From contig JAFVTQ010000001.1 in NCBI GenBank assembly GCA_017503135.1, positions 186,001-250,000 on the forward strand: a DNA stretch of 64,000 bases, read 5' to 3'. Shown here in pieces: positions 25,713-33,911 of this stretch (positions are counted from its first letter, which is position 1; each line of letters opens with the position of its first letter). The stretch comes from Clostridia bacterium. GTDB taxonomy: Bacteria > Bacillota > Clostridia > Oscillospirales > Acutalibacteraceae. The notes under the pieces were generated by a model. The model saw nothing but the letters and a program-made list of their open reading frames with translations. It searched no databases and was not told the origin of the DNA. The translations under genes and the position numbers were made by a program.

Positions 25713-26602
25713 TATTCTTCCTTTGCCTTACGCTTGATAATAAACAAAGTTGCGCCTATTCCCACTGCAATACCCACAACAAAGAAGATTGCTCCAACAA
25801 CAACTGGCTTTGCATCAGTTTTATTTGTATCCTGATTTTGTGGAATTGTTGTAGTTTCTGTTTCGCTTTGTGTTTGTGTTTCTGATTGAGTTTCAGTTTC
25901 GGTTTCAGTTGTAGTTTGGGGCGGCGCTATTTTTGCAATATCTGCAGTCTCTTTTTTAGCACAAACTTTGCAAATTCTCTCTTTTGCGCCTTTTTCAGTT
26001 TCGGTTGCTTCTTTGGTTATCACCCAAGCACCAAAAATGTGATTTACGAGTTTAATATCACGAGTTGAAACATCACCACAACTGCATTCTCTGGTTTCGC
26101 TACCTTTTTCTGTGCAAGTAGCATTTTTAGTAACAACCCATTTTGCATTTGCGTGTGAACATTTTATGGTTGCATTTGATGTAGCAACCGTAACATTTTT
26201 GTTGTTGCCATCGATAGCTTCATTGATAGCAACTGTAACCCTGCCACCGGTTTTGAGAACTTTCAATTTAAAAGTTAAAACTGTACCGCTTGAGGTAATT
26301 GGATTAACTGATACACCTGTATGTTTAACAAAGCTTGTTCCCTCTACAACCTCAGCCATAAAAAGTGAGCCTGCTTTTGCAGAGCCTGAAACAAGCTGAA
26401 ATTCAGAAGCATTAAAATTAACTGAAATCTTTAATCCTGCCAAATTTGAGTTAGCAGAAAGATTAACTGATACAGTTATTGTTTCACCAACAGTTGCAGA
26501 ATTAACAGTATTAATTGAAACAGTTGGGTTCGCTGCAAAGCAAGGCACAGCCATAGTGCAAAGAATTGCAATTATTAACAAGAAACTAAAAACTCTTTTC
26601 AT
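25712..26602 (-). CDS. surface-anchored protein with cohesin-like domain
   Basis: About 296 residues: signal peptide (VFSFLLIIAILCTMAVPCFA), a cohesin-type beta domain at about 27-145 (GETITVSVNLSANSNLAGLK, ISVNFNASEFQLVSG), and two Cys-containing repeats with TCTEKGSETRECSCG and ATETEKGAKERICKVC. A Thr/Glu/Gln-rich linker and a C-terminal membrane helix with basic tail (IIKRKAKEE) follow. This is a wall-spanning or membrane-anchored surface protein. A GTG at 26608 is possible, but AAAGAGGTG fits the ATG at 26602. Cohesins bind dockerins in cellulosomes; no dockerin protein is seen in the window, so scaffold function is unproven. Confidence 0.75.
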   Translation of the reverse strand: MKRVFSFLLIIAILCTMAVPCFAANPTVSINTVNSATVGETITVSVNLSANSNLAGLKISVNFNASEFQLVSGSAKAGSLFMAEVVEGTSFVKHTGVSVNPITSSGTVLTFKLKVLKTGGRVTVAINEAIDGNNKNVTVATSNATIKCSHANAKWVVTKNATCTEKGSETRECSCGDVSTRDIKLVNHIFGAWVITKEATETEKGAKERICKVCAKKETADIAKIAPPQTTTETETETQSETQTQSETETTTIPQNQDTNKTDAKPVVVGAIFFVVGIAVGIGATLFIIKRKAKEE

Positions 26603-26620
26603 ATTCACACCTCTTTAATA

Positions 26621-26648
26621 ATTATACAATTATAAAAATAAAAGTCAA
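26621..26648 (-). promoter_or_regulatory. promoter of the cohesin-like protein/GtrA pair
   Basis: Minus-strand TTGACT (26643-26648), 16-base spacer, TATAAT (26621-26626). It overlaps the stop codon of the upstream small gene. Confidence 0.7.
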
Positions 26649-26884
26649 TTAATTCTGTGTGAATGATACACTTTTCTACTTGTTTGTTGAGAATAATAAT
26701 CGGTTAATTGTTTGCCGATTATTCTTGTGTCTCTCTCCATTTCTCGCAGTGTCAATATCTTAGAATTCATTTCATAAAGTCTTATTCCGTCCAATTTGTT
26801 AAGTTGGGCAGAATAATCCACAACGAGTGAGTGGAGCTCGTCGGCTTGTTTAAGATATTGTTCACCTAATTGTTCCAATGTCAT
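26645..26884 (-). CDS. small helical protein with LexA-type operator, unknown function
   Basis: 79 residues, MTLEQLGEQYLKQADELHSL to the C terminus YHSHRIN, almost entirely amphipathic helix with a coiled-coil look and no membrane segment. The ATG at 26884 has a perfect AAAGGAGG nine bases upstream; the longer frame crosses the operator and is rejected. Its promoter (TTGAAA-N17-TATGAT) and a perfect GAACnnnnGTTC palindrome just downstream of the -10 suggest repression by LexA and induction by DNA damage. Function not recognised. Confidence 0.68.
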   Translation of the reverse strand: MTLEQLGEQYLKQADELHSLVVDYSAQLNKLDGIRLYEMNSKILTLREMERDTRIIGKQLTDYYSQQTSRKVYHSHRIN

Positions 26885-26903
26885 TTCTGCCTCCTTTCTG
26901 CAC

Positions 26904-26917
26904 CGAACATTTGTTCT
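26904..26917 (-). promoter_or_regulatory. LexA (SOS) box-like operator
   Basis: CGAACATTTGTTCT (26904-26917) holds the Gram-positive LexA core GAAC-N4-GTTC exactly, placed between the -10 and the ribosome site of the 79-residue gene. Confidence 0.7.
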
Positions 26918-26927
26918 GCACAAAAGT

Positions 26928-26956
26928 ATCATATCACGCTAAAAGACAGATTTCAA
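26928..26956 (-). promoter_or_regulatory. sigma-A promoter for the LexA-boxed gene
   Basis: Minus-strand TTGAAA (26951-26956), 17-base spacer ending TGA, TATGAT (26928-26933). Confidence 0.75.
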
Positions 26957-26967
26957 CAAAGGCAAAA

Positions 26968-26999
26968 GAAAAACAGTCCAGTAAAATGGACTGTTTTCA
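26968..26999 (-). terminator. terminator after the ribbon-helix-helix gene
   Basis: AAAACAGTCCA (26970-26980) pairs with TGGACTGTTTT (26987-26997), with T-rich sequence on both exits. It separates the small regulator from the LexA-boxed promoter. Confidence 0.8.
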
Positions 27000-27022
27000 A
27001 AACATTATCGTAACATTTTGTT

Positions 27023-27181
27023 TTAATTTTGTTTTTCAATTTTCTTCACATAATCTTTGAGAGCGATGTTTATGAATTGAGAAAGCGAGCGGTCATCCTG
27101 CTCCGCTAATTTCCTTGCTTTTTCAAGAATATCGCCATCGACTGTAATACTGATTTTTTCTTTTAACGGCTTCATATTCAT
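27023..27181 (-). CDS. small ribbon-helix-helix DNA-binding protein
   Basis: 52 residues, MNMKPLKEKISITVDGDILE then KARKLAEQDDRSLSQFINIA, ending EKQN. This is the Arc/CopG pattern: a short beta strand (KISITVDGD) followed by two helices, and SLSQFINIALKDYV is typical of antitoxin-type or autoregulatory repressors. AAGGAG lies eight bases before the ATG and inside a palindrome that may be its own operator. No toxin-like gene is adjacent on the same strand; the divergent 63-residue gene at 27283 is the only candidate partner. Confidence 0.75.
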   Translation of the reverse strand: MNMKPLKEKISITVDGDILEKARKLAEQDDRSLSQFINIALKDYVKKIEKQN

Positions 27182-27187
27182 AATATC

Positions 27188-27204
27188 ATCTCCTTATAGG
27201 AGAT
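27188..27204. promoter_or_regulatory. palindrome over the ribosome site of the RHH gene
   Basis: ATCTCCT (27188-27194) and AGGAGAT (27198-27204) are a perfect inverted repeat around TAT. It lies between the two divergent small genes, contains the Shine-Dalgarno of the RHH gene, and could be its autoregulatory operator. Confidence 0.5.
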
Positions 27205-27220
27205 ATTATAAGCAAAAATA

Positions 27221-27249
27221 TTGACAAATACTTAAAAGAAAGATAAAAT
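27221..27249 (+). promoter_or_regulatory. sigma-A promoter for the 63-residue gene
   Basis: TTGACA (27221-27226), 17-base spacer, TAAAAT (27244-27249). Confidence 0.8.
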
Positions 27250-27282
27250 CTTACCAAGTAGGAATACAAAAGGGATGATAAA

Positions 27283-27474
27283 ATGCGAGAAATTACAGAA
27301 GAAAGAATAATAGAACTAATCAAGAAATATAAAGATTTCATTTTTGCCGATTATGAAAAAAATCTCTGTATCGAACACTATAACGACCTTCATAAAACAA
27401 ATTTTACTGAAAAAGATATCGCGTTAAATCAAACAAAATGTTGGCTTTGCGCACAAATAAAGGACAGACCATGA
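27283..27474 (+). CDS. small protein of unknown function, 63 residues
   Basis: Starts MREITEERIIELIKKYKDFI and ends CWLCAQIKDRP. It has a good promoter, an AAAAGGGATG ribosome region and a terminator overlapping its stop, so it is very probably expressed. It is charged and helical with three Cys residues (NLC and CWLC) and no membrane segment. It is divergent from a ribbon-helix-helix regulator 101 bases away, which may control it. No family recognised. Confidence 0.65.
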   Translation: MREITEERIIELIKKYKDFIFADYEKNLCIEHYNDLHKTNFTEKDIALNQTKCWLCAQIKDRP

Positions 27475-27496
27475 AAGTCTGTCCTTTGCTTTTTTA
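27460..27496. terminator. bidirectional terminator between the 63-residue gene and GH36
   Basis: AAGGACAGAC (27460-27469) and GTCTGTCCTT (27477-27486), loop CATGAAA, then TGCTTTTTT. The stem overlaps the 3' end of the small gene. Confidence 0.85.
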
Positions 27497-29584
27497 TTTT
27501 GCCTTAATCTTAATAATCTCGTTATATCCCATTCCGCGAACGGTTACTGGAATACCGACATTTTTAAGATATGCGCCACTCTTTTCATATTTTTCTTTGC
27601 CGATTTTGAGCTTATAGATTTTTTCATCATCAAGTCCCATAAATCTTAATGGGATTTCTTTTTGCATAAATCTTGTAACTACTGATGACAAGAAAGCAAC
27701 TGCTTCTGTCTTGTCTTCTGTTACATAGAGATTGAAAAGAATTTCGTCTTTATCTGGGTCAAGAATTCTATAAAGGTCACCAAGTTGCACAATGTGGCGG
27801 ATTTCTTTATAAAGGCTAACATTCTTTCGAGCAATAGCCAAATCAGTAAGGCTATATTTTGTCAACTTGCCACCAACACCGAGTGAGCCCTGCATAGCAA
27901 CGTGGAATCTGAAATCAAGACTCATTGGTGGGTTATACCAGTTAACATCTGTCACCCAAGCACGCATAACCTTTGTTGGACGAAGATATGTAAACCACTT
28001 TTGCATCATCATTCTGTCAACAGCACTTGTGTTGTCAGAAGTCCATACCTGGTCATAGTGAAGTAATGCACCATAGTCACTGCGTCCGCCACCCGATGAG
28101 CAACTTTCAAAAGCAACATCAGGGTGTTTTTCTTTAAGACGGTCAACAATTTGGTAAACCGCTTGTGTATGTCTATACCACAATTCTTGTGGGCACTCTA
28201 AATTCTCGGCGCCAGTTTCAGAAAGTGGACGGTTCATATCCCACTTAATATATTTAATATTGTGTTCAGTAAGCATTGTGTCCATACGGTCAAAAATGTA
28301 TTCCTGAACATCAGGTCTAGTCATATTAAGAACTAACTGGTGACGAAGAGTATGAGCAGTTCTTGTGTCATAATGATAAGCCCAGTCTGGATGCGCACGG
28401 AATAAATCTGAATCAGGATTCACCATTTCAGGCTCAAACCAAAGACCGAAATCCATACCGAATTTATTGACATTCTTAATAAGCTCGTCAAGACCTTTAG
28501 GGAATTTCTTTTTATTGACAAACCAGTCACCGAGACCTGCACGGTCGTGATTTCTTGCACCAAACCAACCGTCGTCCATAACGAAAAGCTCAACGCCCAT
28601 CGCTGCAGCAAGTTTTGCAAGTTTAGTCTGGTCCTTTGTGTTAACGTCAAATTCTGTTGCTTCCCAAGAGTTATAAAGAACAGGCAAAACCTTGTCGTTA
28701 AACTGCTTTGGTAACACGTGATTAATTGCAAATCTGTTCATCTGACGGCTCATTTCACCAAAGCCCTGTGAAGAATATCCACAGAATACTGCAGGTGTTT
28801 CGAGAGTTTCGTTCGCCTTTAATTCGTATTTGAAATCGTGGTCGTTAAGTCCCAATGAAATTCTTGTGGTATAGAAAAGGTCGCGTGTACAAAGCACTTT
28901 GAAGTTACCACTATATGCAAGTGAGCCAAAATAAACATCACCCTGATTTTCGTCAGCATTCTGATATGCTATGAAATATGGTGACTGGTTGTGACCAGAA
29001 GTACCACGTTTACTATCGAATACTAACGCACCACCTTCAAGTGTTGACTCGGTTTCAACATATTCGCCACCCCAAGAGCCGTTTGTGTTTTTAAATGTGT
29101 ATGGATATTGTGATGGAAGTGTGAGCTCAGCAGAGAAAACTCTGTCAAGCACGATTTTATCACTGCCTGTATTTTTGATTTCTGCCCAACGGGTGATAAT
29201 ATCGTCATTATCTTGAACTCTATATTTAAGTGCGATTTCTAAAGGATAAACCTTGTCTTTGAGTGTGACTGTGAGTGTATTTTCTTCTGCCTTTGCACCA
29301 ACAAATTCTAACTCAATCTCACGGCATTTGTCAGGGTATTGCACTTTCAAGTTGCTTTCGCGATACATAATGCCACCAAAAACTGTAAATTCCTGACGAG
29401 CCATATCAAGACTTGTGTGATTTGAGTTTTCGTCCCAGATATTTTTCACTTCATAGTCAAAAACAAGGCATTTTTTGCCCCAATGTATATGACGGTTGTT
29501 TCCGTTTTTGTCAATGCCCAAAACATAATGGGTATTTTTTGTTTCAAGCACAAAAATGTTGTTTTCAAGAATTTGAATTGCCAT
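27494..29584 (-). CDS. alpha-galactosidase, glycoside hydrolase family 36
   Basis: 696-residue cytosolic retaining enzyme releasing terminal alpha-galactose from raffinose-type oligosaccharides. The catalytic nucleophile Asp is in YIKWDMNRPLSE and the acid/base Asp in HYDQVWTSDNTSAVDR. The barrel also shows ELFVMDDGWFGARNHD and SCSSGGGRSDYGAL, all GH36 signatures, and the N-terminal beta-sandwich precedes them. There is no signal peptide. Length is normal for clostridial members. GGGGGA precedes the ATG. With three GPH sugar symporters and a galactokinase in the window, it fits uptake and internal hydrolysis of plant galactosides. Confidence 0.93.
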   Translation of the reverse strand: MAIQILENNIFVLETKNTHYVLGIDKNGNNRHIHWGKKCLVFDYEVKNIWDENSNHTSLDMARQEFTVFGGIMYRESNLKVQYPDKCREIELEFVGAKAEENTLTVTLKDKVYPLEIALKYRVQDNDDIITRWAEIKNTGSDKIVLDRVFSAELTLPSQYPYTFKNTNGSWGGEYVETESTLEGGALVFDSKRGTSGHNQSPYFIAYQNADENQGDVYFGSLAYSGNFKVLCTRDLFYTTRISLGLNDHDFKYELKANETLETPAVFCGYSSQGFGEMSRQMNRFAINHVLPKQFNDKVLPVLYNSWEATEFDVNTKDQTKLAKLAAAMGVELFVMDDGWFGARNHDRAGLGDWFVNKKKFPKGLDELIKNVNKFGMDFGLWFEPEMVNPDSDLFRAHPDWAYHYDTRTAHTLRHQLVLNMTRPDVQEYIFDRMDTMLTEHNIKYIKWDMNRPLSETGAENLECPQELWYRHTQAVYQIVDRLKEKHPDVAFESCSSGGGRSDYGALLHYDQVWTSDNTSAVDRMMMQKWFTYLRPTKVMRAWVTDVNWYNPPMSLDFRFHVAMQGSLGVGGKLTKYSLTDLAIARKNVSLYKEIRHIVQLGDLYRILDPDKDEILFNLYVTEDKTEAVAFLSSVVTRFMQKEIPLRFMGLDDEKIYKLKIGKEKYEKSGAYLKNVGIPVTVRGMGYNEIIKIKAK

Positions 29585-29624
29585 AATTTAATCCCCCAAA
29601 GGTCAAATTTTTCCTATGAGTAAA

Positions 29625-29633
29625 GTATAGCAA
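29625..29633 (-). promoter_or_regulatory. extended -10 promoter for the alpha-galactosidase
   Basis: Minus-strand TGCTATACT (29625-29633) with no clear -35, 41 bases before the start codon. Confidence 0.5.
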
Positions 29634-29653
29634 TAAAAGAATATAAAAGCAAT

Positions 29654-29688
29654 AAAAAAGCAGAATTCAAAATGTAGAATTCTGCTTT
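29654..29688 (-). terminator. terminator after spoIVA
   Basis: AAAGCAGAATTC (29657-29668) and GAATTCTGCTTT (29677-29688), followed on the minus strand by a T-run, just after the spoIVA stop. Confidence 0.88.
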
Positions 29689-29693
29689 GTATT

Positions 29694-31172
29694 TTATAGG
29701 ATTATGCACAAAAGACCATTGCAGCCTTCGTTGATAACTCGTTCAAGAGTTTCTTGGAATTTCATACGAGCATCAGTTGGCATATGATAAAGTTTGTTGC
29801 GAAGTCCTTCATTAACAAGCTCGTTAAGAGATTTGCCAAAAATATTTGACTCCCAGATTTTATTAGGGTCTTCTTCAAAGCCTTCAAGCAAATATTTCAC
29901 AAGTTCTTCTGACTGACTTTCACTGCCAACTATTGGGGCAACTTCGGTCTGGATATTAGCTTTGAGCAGGTGAATTGACGGTGCGGAAGCAGAAAGCCTT
30001 ACGCCATAACGACCGCCTTGTTTCACTATTTCAGGTTCTTCAAGGCTTAACTCTGAAAGTGTCGGCATAACAATACCATAGCCCGTTGTTTCAACCTCAT
30101 CAAGAGCAGATTTTATTCGTGCATATTCTTTTTTAATGCCCGATAATTCTTTAAGACAAGATAACAAACTTTGTTCGCTGTCGATTGAAAGTCCTGTTTC
30201 TTCTTCAAGAATTTTATAGAATAAACCGTTGTTCATCTGAACTGAAAGCCACGCACTACCGATACTCAAATCCATATTTTTGATTTTTGCACCTGCAATA
30301 TGCTCACATTCGCAAAGACTTTCGGTCATAATGCTGATGTCACGGACAAACTCGATATTTTCTATGGACTCTAATACATACTTATATGTTTCTGCTTTTA
30401 ACCAGTGGTCCTGTGGCAAAGACACCAACCATAAGGGCAAGTCAACACCAATTTCTTTGACGGGAAATTCAAAAAGAATCTGAGTGATGATTTCTTTGAT
30501 TTCTTGCTCACGAAGTTCAAGACAATTAACAGCCATAACGGGCACGCGATATTTTGCCGACAACTCGTTGCAAAGAGATTGTGCACTTTCACCGTTAGGG
30601 TACATACAGTTGAGCAATACCACAAAAGGCTTGTTAAGCTCTTTTAACTCATTGATAACCCGCTCTTCAGCTTCTTCGTATTCGTCACGGGGGATATCGC
30701 TGATGCTTCCGTCAGTTGTAACAACTAACCCGATTGTTGAATGCTCGGTAATAACCTTTTTTGTGCCGATTTCGGCCGCCATATTAAATGGAATTTCGTT
30801 TTCATACCAAGGTGTGCGCACCATTCGAGGCTGGTCACCCTCGATATATCCCAACGAGCTTGGAACAATATAACCAACACAGTCAATCATTCTCACATTG
30901 AAACTTGCGTTGTCGGGCAATGTGATTTTAACTGCGTTTTCAGGAATAAATTTTGGCTCGGTTGTCATAATAGTGCGCCCCGCAGAAGATTGGGGCAACT
31001 CGTCATTTGCTCTTTCTCGCATAGCGTCGTTTTCCATATTCGGAAGCACAACGCAGTCCATAAACTTTTTGATAAATGTGGATTTTCCTGTTCTCACAGG
31101 GCCAACCACACCAATATAAATATCTCCACCCGTACGCACGGCAATATCGTTATAAATGCTTGTGTTACTCAT
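29694..31172 (-). CDS. spoIVA: stage IV sporulation protein A (spore coat/cortex ATPase)
   Basis: 492-residue ATPase that polymerises on the forespore outer surface as the base of the spore coat and is needed for cortex. The P-loop is GVVGPVRTGKSTFIKKF near residue 25, followed by the TRAFAC-like switch region MIDCVGYIVPSSLGYIEGD and LLNCMYPNGESA. The long middle and C-terminal domains end in INEGCNGLLCIIL. An upstream GTG (31181) is possible, but AAGGGGTG six bases before the ATG at 31172 fixes the start, giving 492 residues, the length I recall for the Bacillus subtilis protein. It lies 12 bases after the SPOCS-LysM gene and is transcribed with it. Confidence 0.96.
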   Translation of the reverse strand: MSNTSIYNDIAVRTGGDIYIGVVGPVRTGKSTFIKKFMDCVVLPNMENDAMRERANDELPQSSAGRTIMTTEPKFIPENAVKITLPDNASFNVRMIDCVGYIVPSSLGYIEGDQPRMVRTPWYENEIPFNMAAEIGTKKVITEHSTIGLVVTTDGSISDIPRDEYEEAEERVINELKELNKPFVVLLNCMYPNGESAQSLCNELSAKYRVPVMAVNCLELREQEIKEIITQILFEFPVKEIGVDLPLWLVSLPQDHWLKAETYKYVLESIENIEFVRDISIMTESLCECEHIAGAKIKNMDLSIGSAWLSVQMNNGLFYKILEEETGLSIDSEQSLLSCLKELSGIKKEYARIKSALDEVETTGYGIVMPTLSELSLEEPEIVKQGGRYGVRLSASAPSIHLLKANIQTEVAPIVGSESQSEELVKYLLEGFEEDPNKIWESNIFGKSLNELVNEGLRNKLYHMPTDARMKFQETLERVINEGCNGLLCIIL

Positions 31173-31184
31173 TTTCTTCACCCC

Positions 31185-32714
31185 TTACATTCTTGGTATC
31201 AACAGTTTGCATTTTTTATCAATAATTCCGTCAGAAATGTTGTTTTCACGGATAATTGCATCAACTGTTGTGTTATATTTTTCTGCAATATTCCAAAGGC
31301 TCTCGTTTGCATCAGCAAAATAGATGGTCAAAGATGCAGTTTTCACTTTTTTGCATTTTGTTTTATCAACTGTGATTTCAGTTGCAATACTTTTTTCAGT
31401 TTCACCGAATACAAATCCGTGAACATTTATTTCAACTCGGGCATCAAGTTTGTTGCTGTCACTAATCATAAAGCTTGAAGCAGATACAGAGCAGATGGGG
31501 TTACAAGAAATCACATCTTTGTCACATTGCAAAGGCTTTGAATATTCAAATGGGATTTGTCTTTGAGCAAAAAGCGTGTCTCCGTTAGCGTCATCATAAA
31601 TTATGTCAGCGGTAATCTCACCATTGATATTCACAACACCGTCACCAATAATAAATTTTGATGATATATCGTTGCAGATAAAACTGTGCACCTTTGCAAC
31701 TCCAGATGTGCCAAGGTCACAAACTCCACGACAAAGAAATGTGTCGTCAATTTTTTCTTCGAGAGTGGGCACATAAACGATTGCTTTTTTGATGTCACAT
31801 TCATATTTGGTTGAATAAGCATCTTTAATAGCAGAGATACTTCTGGTTTTGTAGCCACATACAGATAAATCTAAAACAGCAGAAGCATCTAAAAGATTTT
31901 TGTTTCCTGCAGAGTCAAAACGGTTGCGAATATCTAAATTCACAAGTGAGAGTGTAGCATCGAGCATACAATCATCCGTAATTTCAGGTGCTTCGATAAT
32001 CTGATTTATTGCAATTATGCTCTCAAAGATTTCAATATCGCAACTTTCTTGCAATGTGAGCACGGTTTTGACATTAAGGTCGGCTTTTAAGAAAATTTTA
32101 TTTGAAATAACCTTGATTTCATTGATGATTGGTGTGGCACAAGATGAAATAATTGCACCGATTGGTTCTGAAATCCCTGATGGGTCAAGTGTTTCTGAAA
32201 CCGAAAACGCTTTTTCACAAACACAGACAAGATTGCAAATTTCATTCTTTTCTTGACGGATAGTTATACCGTCACCTTCGGCAGAAGCAATAAATTCGCA
32301 GGGCTTTTTGCAATTAGCTTTTGCAAAAACTGTAATAGCACCGTGCACTTCAAAACGGCGTTGACCTGATACCCTGTAATTCACATAATCTGTTTTAGCA
32401 CCAACATAAATGCAGGTTGCATCGCTGTTTTTGAGTTCAAGTTGCTTTGAAAAATTGAGTGTCTGCTCAAAGCATCTCACTTTGCTCTGCTCACAAATAT
32501 AAAGCACACGCACAAGGCAAGTGCACTCGGCAGAAATTCTATCACCATTGATTTGGTGAGATGTTACCCCCGGTGTGCAAGTGCATCTGAGAATTCTCAC
32601 AATATCGGGTAAATATTCGGGCAAGGTGATGTCACAGTCGACTGAATATTCTGCATTGCCCTGAAGATTGGTTTCACAGACTGAAATCTGGTCTTTATGC
32701 ACATTGAAATCCAT
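31185..32714 (-). CDS. SPOCS (DUF3794) and LysM domain protein, sporulation-associated
   Basis: 509 residues with repeated DUF3794/SPOCS domains (for example AEYSVDCDITLPEYLPDIVR, PFEYSKPLQC, with strands such as VKTVLTLQESCDIEIFESII between) and a C-terminal LysM module (YFADANESLWNIAEKYN to KKCKLLIPRM), the usual peptidoglycan-binding fold. SPOCS proteins occur in spore formers and are linked to the coat or cortex. Directly upstream of spoIVA in one transcript, behind a sigma-E-like promoter. AAAGGAGAG precedes the ATG. A role bridging coat base and cortex is a reasonable inference. Confidence 0.85.
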   Translation of the reverse strand: MDFNVHKDQISVCETNLQGNAEYSVDCDITLPEYLPDIVRILRCTCTPGVTSHQINGDRISAECTCLVRVLYICEQSKVRCFEQTLNFSKQLELKNSDATCIYVGAKTDYVNYRVSGQRRFEVHGAITVFAKANCKKPCEFIASAEGDGITIRQEKNEICNLVCVCEKAFSVSETLDPSGISEPIGAIISSCATPIINEIKVISNKIFLKADLNVKTVLTLQESCDIEIFESIIAINQIIEAPEITDDCMLDATLSLVNLDIRNRFDSAGNKNLLDASAVLDLSVCGYKTRSISAIKDAYSTKYECDIKKAIVYVPTLEEKIDDTFLCRGVCDLGTSGVAKVHSFICNDISSKFIIGDGVVNINGEITADIIYDDANGDTLFAQRQIPFEYSKPLQCDKDVISCNPICSVSASSFMISDSNKLDARVEINVHGFVFGETEKSIATEITVDKTKCKKVKTASLTIYFADANESLWNIAEKYNTTVDAIIRENNISDGIIDKKCKLLIPRM

Positions 32715-32749
32715 ATAATCTCTCCTTTATCGTCTTTGCATTTCAATTA

Positions 32750-32778
32750 TATTTATGAGAGAGTATATTGCATTATGA
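32750..32778 (-). promoter_or_regulatory. putative sigma-E (mother-cell) promoter for the SPOCS-spoIVA unit
   Basis: Minus strand has GTCATAAT (core TCATAAT, 32772-32778), 14-base spacer, CATAAATA (32750-32757), close to the sigma-E pattern TCATATT-N14-CATACAnT. It lies 36 bases before the start codon, and no comparable sigma-A element is seen there. Confidence 0.55.
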
Positions 32779-32795
32779 CAAGCAAAGTTTATGTA

Positions 32796-32824
32796 TCGAC
32801 AATTAAGAAACATTGTGTTAAAAT
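32796..32824 (+). promoter_or_regulatory. sigma-A promoter for dusB
   Basis: TCGACA (32796-32801), 17-base spacer ending TGT, TAAAAT (32819-32824). Confidence 0.65.
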
Positions 32825-32852
32825 AAATACATAAATTCATTCGAGGTAAATT

Positions 32853-33818
32853 ATGAAAATCGGTAATGTTGAAATTCAAGGCAAAGCTGTATTAGCACCA
32901 ATGGCAGGAGTTGCAGACCGTGCATTCCGTGAACTCTGCGTTGACTATGGCGCAAGCTATGTAGTCAGCGAAATGATAAGTTCAAAAGGTGTGTCTATGG
33001 GTGACAGAAAATCAAAAGATTTAGCATTTCTTTCAGAAAAAGAGCGTCCTGCGGCTATTCAGATTTTTGGCTCTGACCCTGTGATTATGGCGCAGAGTGT
33101 TGAACAGGTTATGCAGTTTAGCCCAGAAATCATTGATATAAATATGGGATGCCCTGCACCTAAAATTGCTGGTAACGGTGGGGGTGCATCGCTTTCTAAA
33201 AATCCACAACTTGCAGAAGAAATCGTGAAAGCTGTTGTGAATGCTTCACCTGTACCTGTAACTGTGAAAATACGTATGGGTTGGGACGAAAACTCTATAA
33301 ACGCAGTTGAAATGGCACAAAGAGCCGAAAATGCAGGGGCAAGCGCCATAACAATTCATGGTAGAACAAGACAGCAGATGTATTCTCCACCTGTTGATAG
33401 AAATATTATTGCAGAAGTTAAAAAGAGCGTTTCAATTCCCGTAATCGGTAATGGGGATATAATTGACGAGCAATCAGCAGCAATTATGTTTGAAGAAACA
33501 AATTGTGATTTGATTATGATTGGCCGTGGTGCTCTTGGAAGACCTTGGGTGTTCTCTCAAATCAATGCATATTTAGAACACGGCAGAGTAATCCCTGAAC
33601 CACCAGTAACTGAAAGAATGAGAGTTATGCTTAAACACATTGAAACTCTTTGCCAATATAAAGGTGACTATGTTGGAATGCGAGAAGCAAGAAAACACGC
33701 AGGGTGGTACACAAAAGGACTTCGTGGCGCTGCTAAATACCGTCAGGAATTAGGCATTATTGAAACGCTCGAACAATTACAAGAAATCGCATATAAAATC
33801 TGTGTTGAAAATCAATAA
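32853..33818 (+). CDS. dusB: tRNA-dihydrouridine synthase (DusB type)
   Basis: 321-residue flavoenzyme reducing uridines of tRNA to dihydrouridine. TIM-barrel FMN-binding motifs are LAPMAGVADRAFREL and GRGALGRPWVF, and the catalytic Cys is in IDINMGCPAPKI. TIHGRTRQQMY is a further family signature. The C-terminal helical tRNA-binding domain is present. TCGAGGTAA precedes the ATG. Monocistronic under its own promoter. Confidence 0.94.
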   Translation: MKIGNVEIQGKAVLAPMAGVADRAFRELCVDYGASYVVSEMISSKGVSMGDRKSKDLAFLSEKERPAAIQIFGSDPVIMAQSVEQVMQFSPEIIDINMGCPAPKIAGNGGGASLSKNPQLAEEIVKAVVNASPVPVTVKIRMGWDENSINAVEMAQRAENAGASAITIHGRTRQQMYSPPVDRNIIAEVKKSVSIPVIGNGDIIDEQSAAIMFEETNCDLIMIGRGALGRPWVFSQINAYLEHGRVIPEPPVTERMRVMLKHIETLCQYKGDYVGMREARKHAGWYTKGLRGAAKYRQELGIIETLEQLQEIAYKICVENQ

Positions 33819-33845
33819 TTTTCAATTTGAAACAAATTATGGTTG

Positions 33846-33874
33846 TTGAAAATATTATATTTGTTTGATATAAT
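33846..33874 (+). promoter_or_regulatory. strong sigma-A promoter for the GPH symporter
   Basis: TTGAAA (33846-33851), 17-base spacer ending TGA, TATAAT (33869-33874). Confidence 0.8.
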
Positions 33875-33911
33875 GTTTTTGTTAAATAATAATGAAAAAG
33901 GAGATTTCAAA

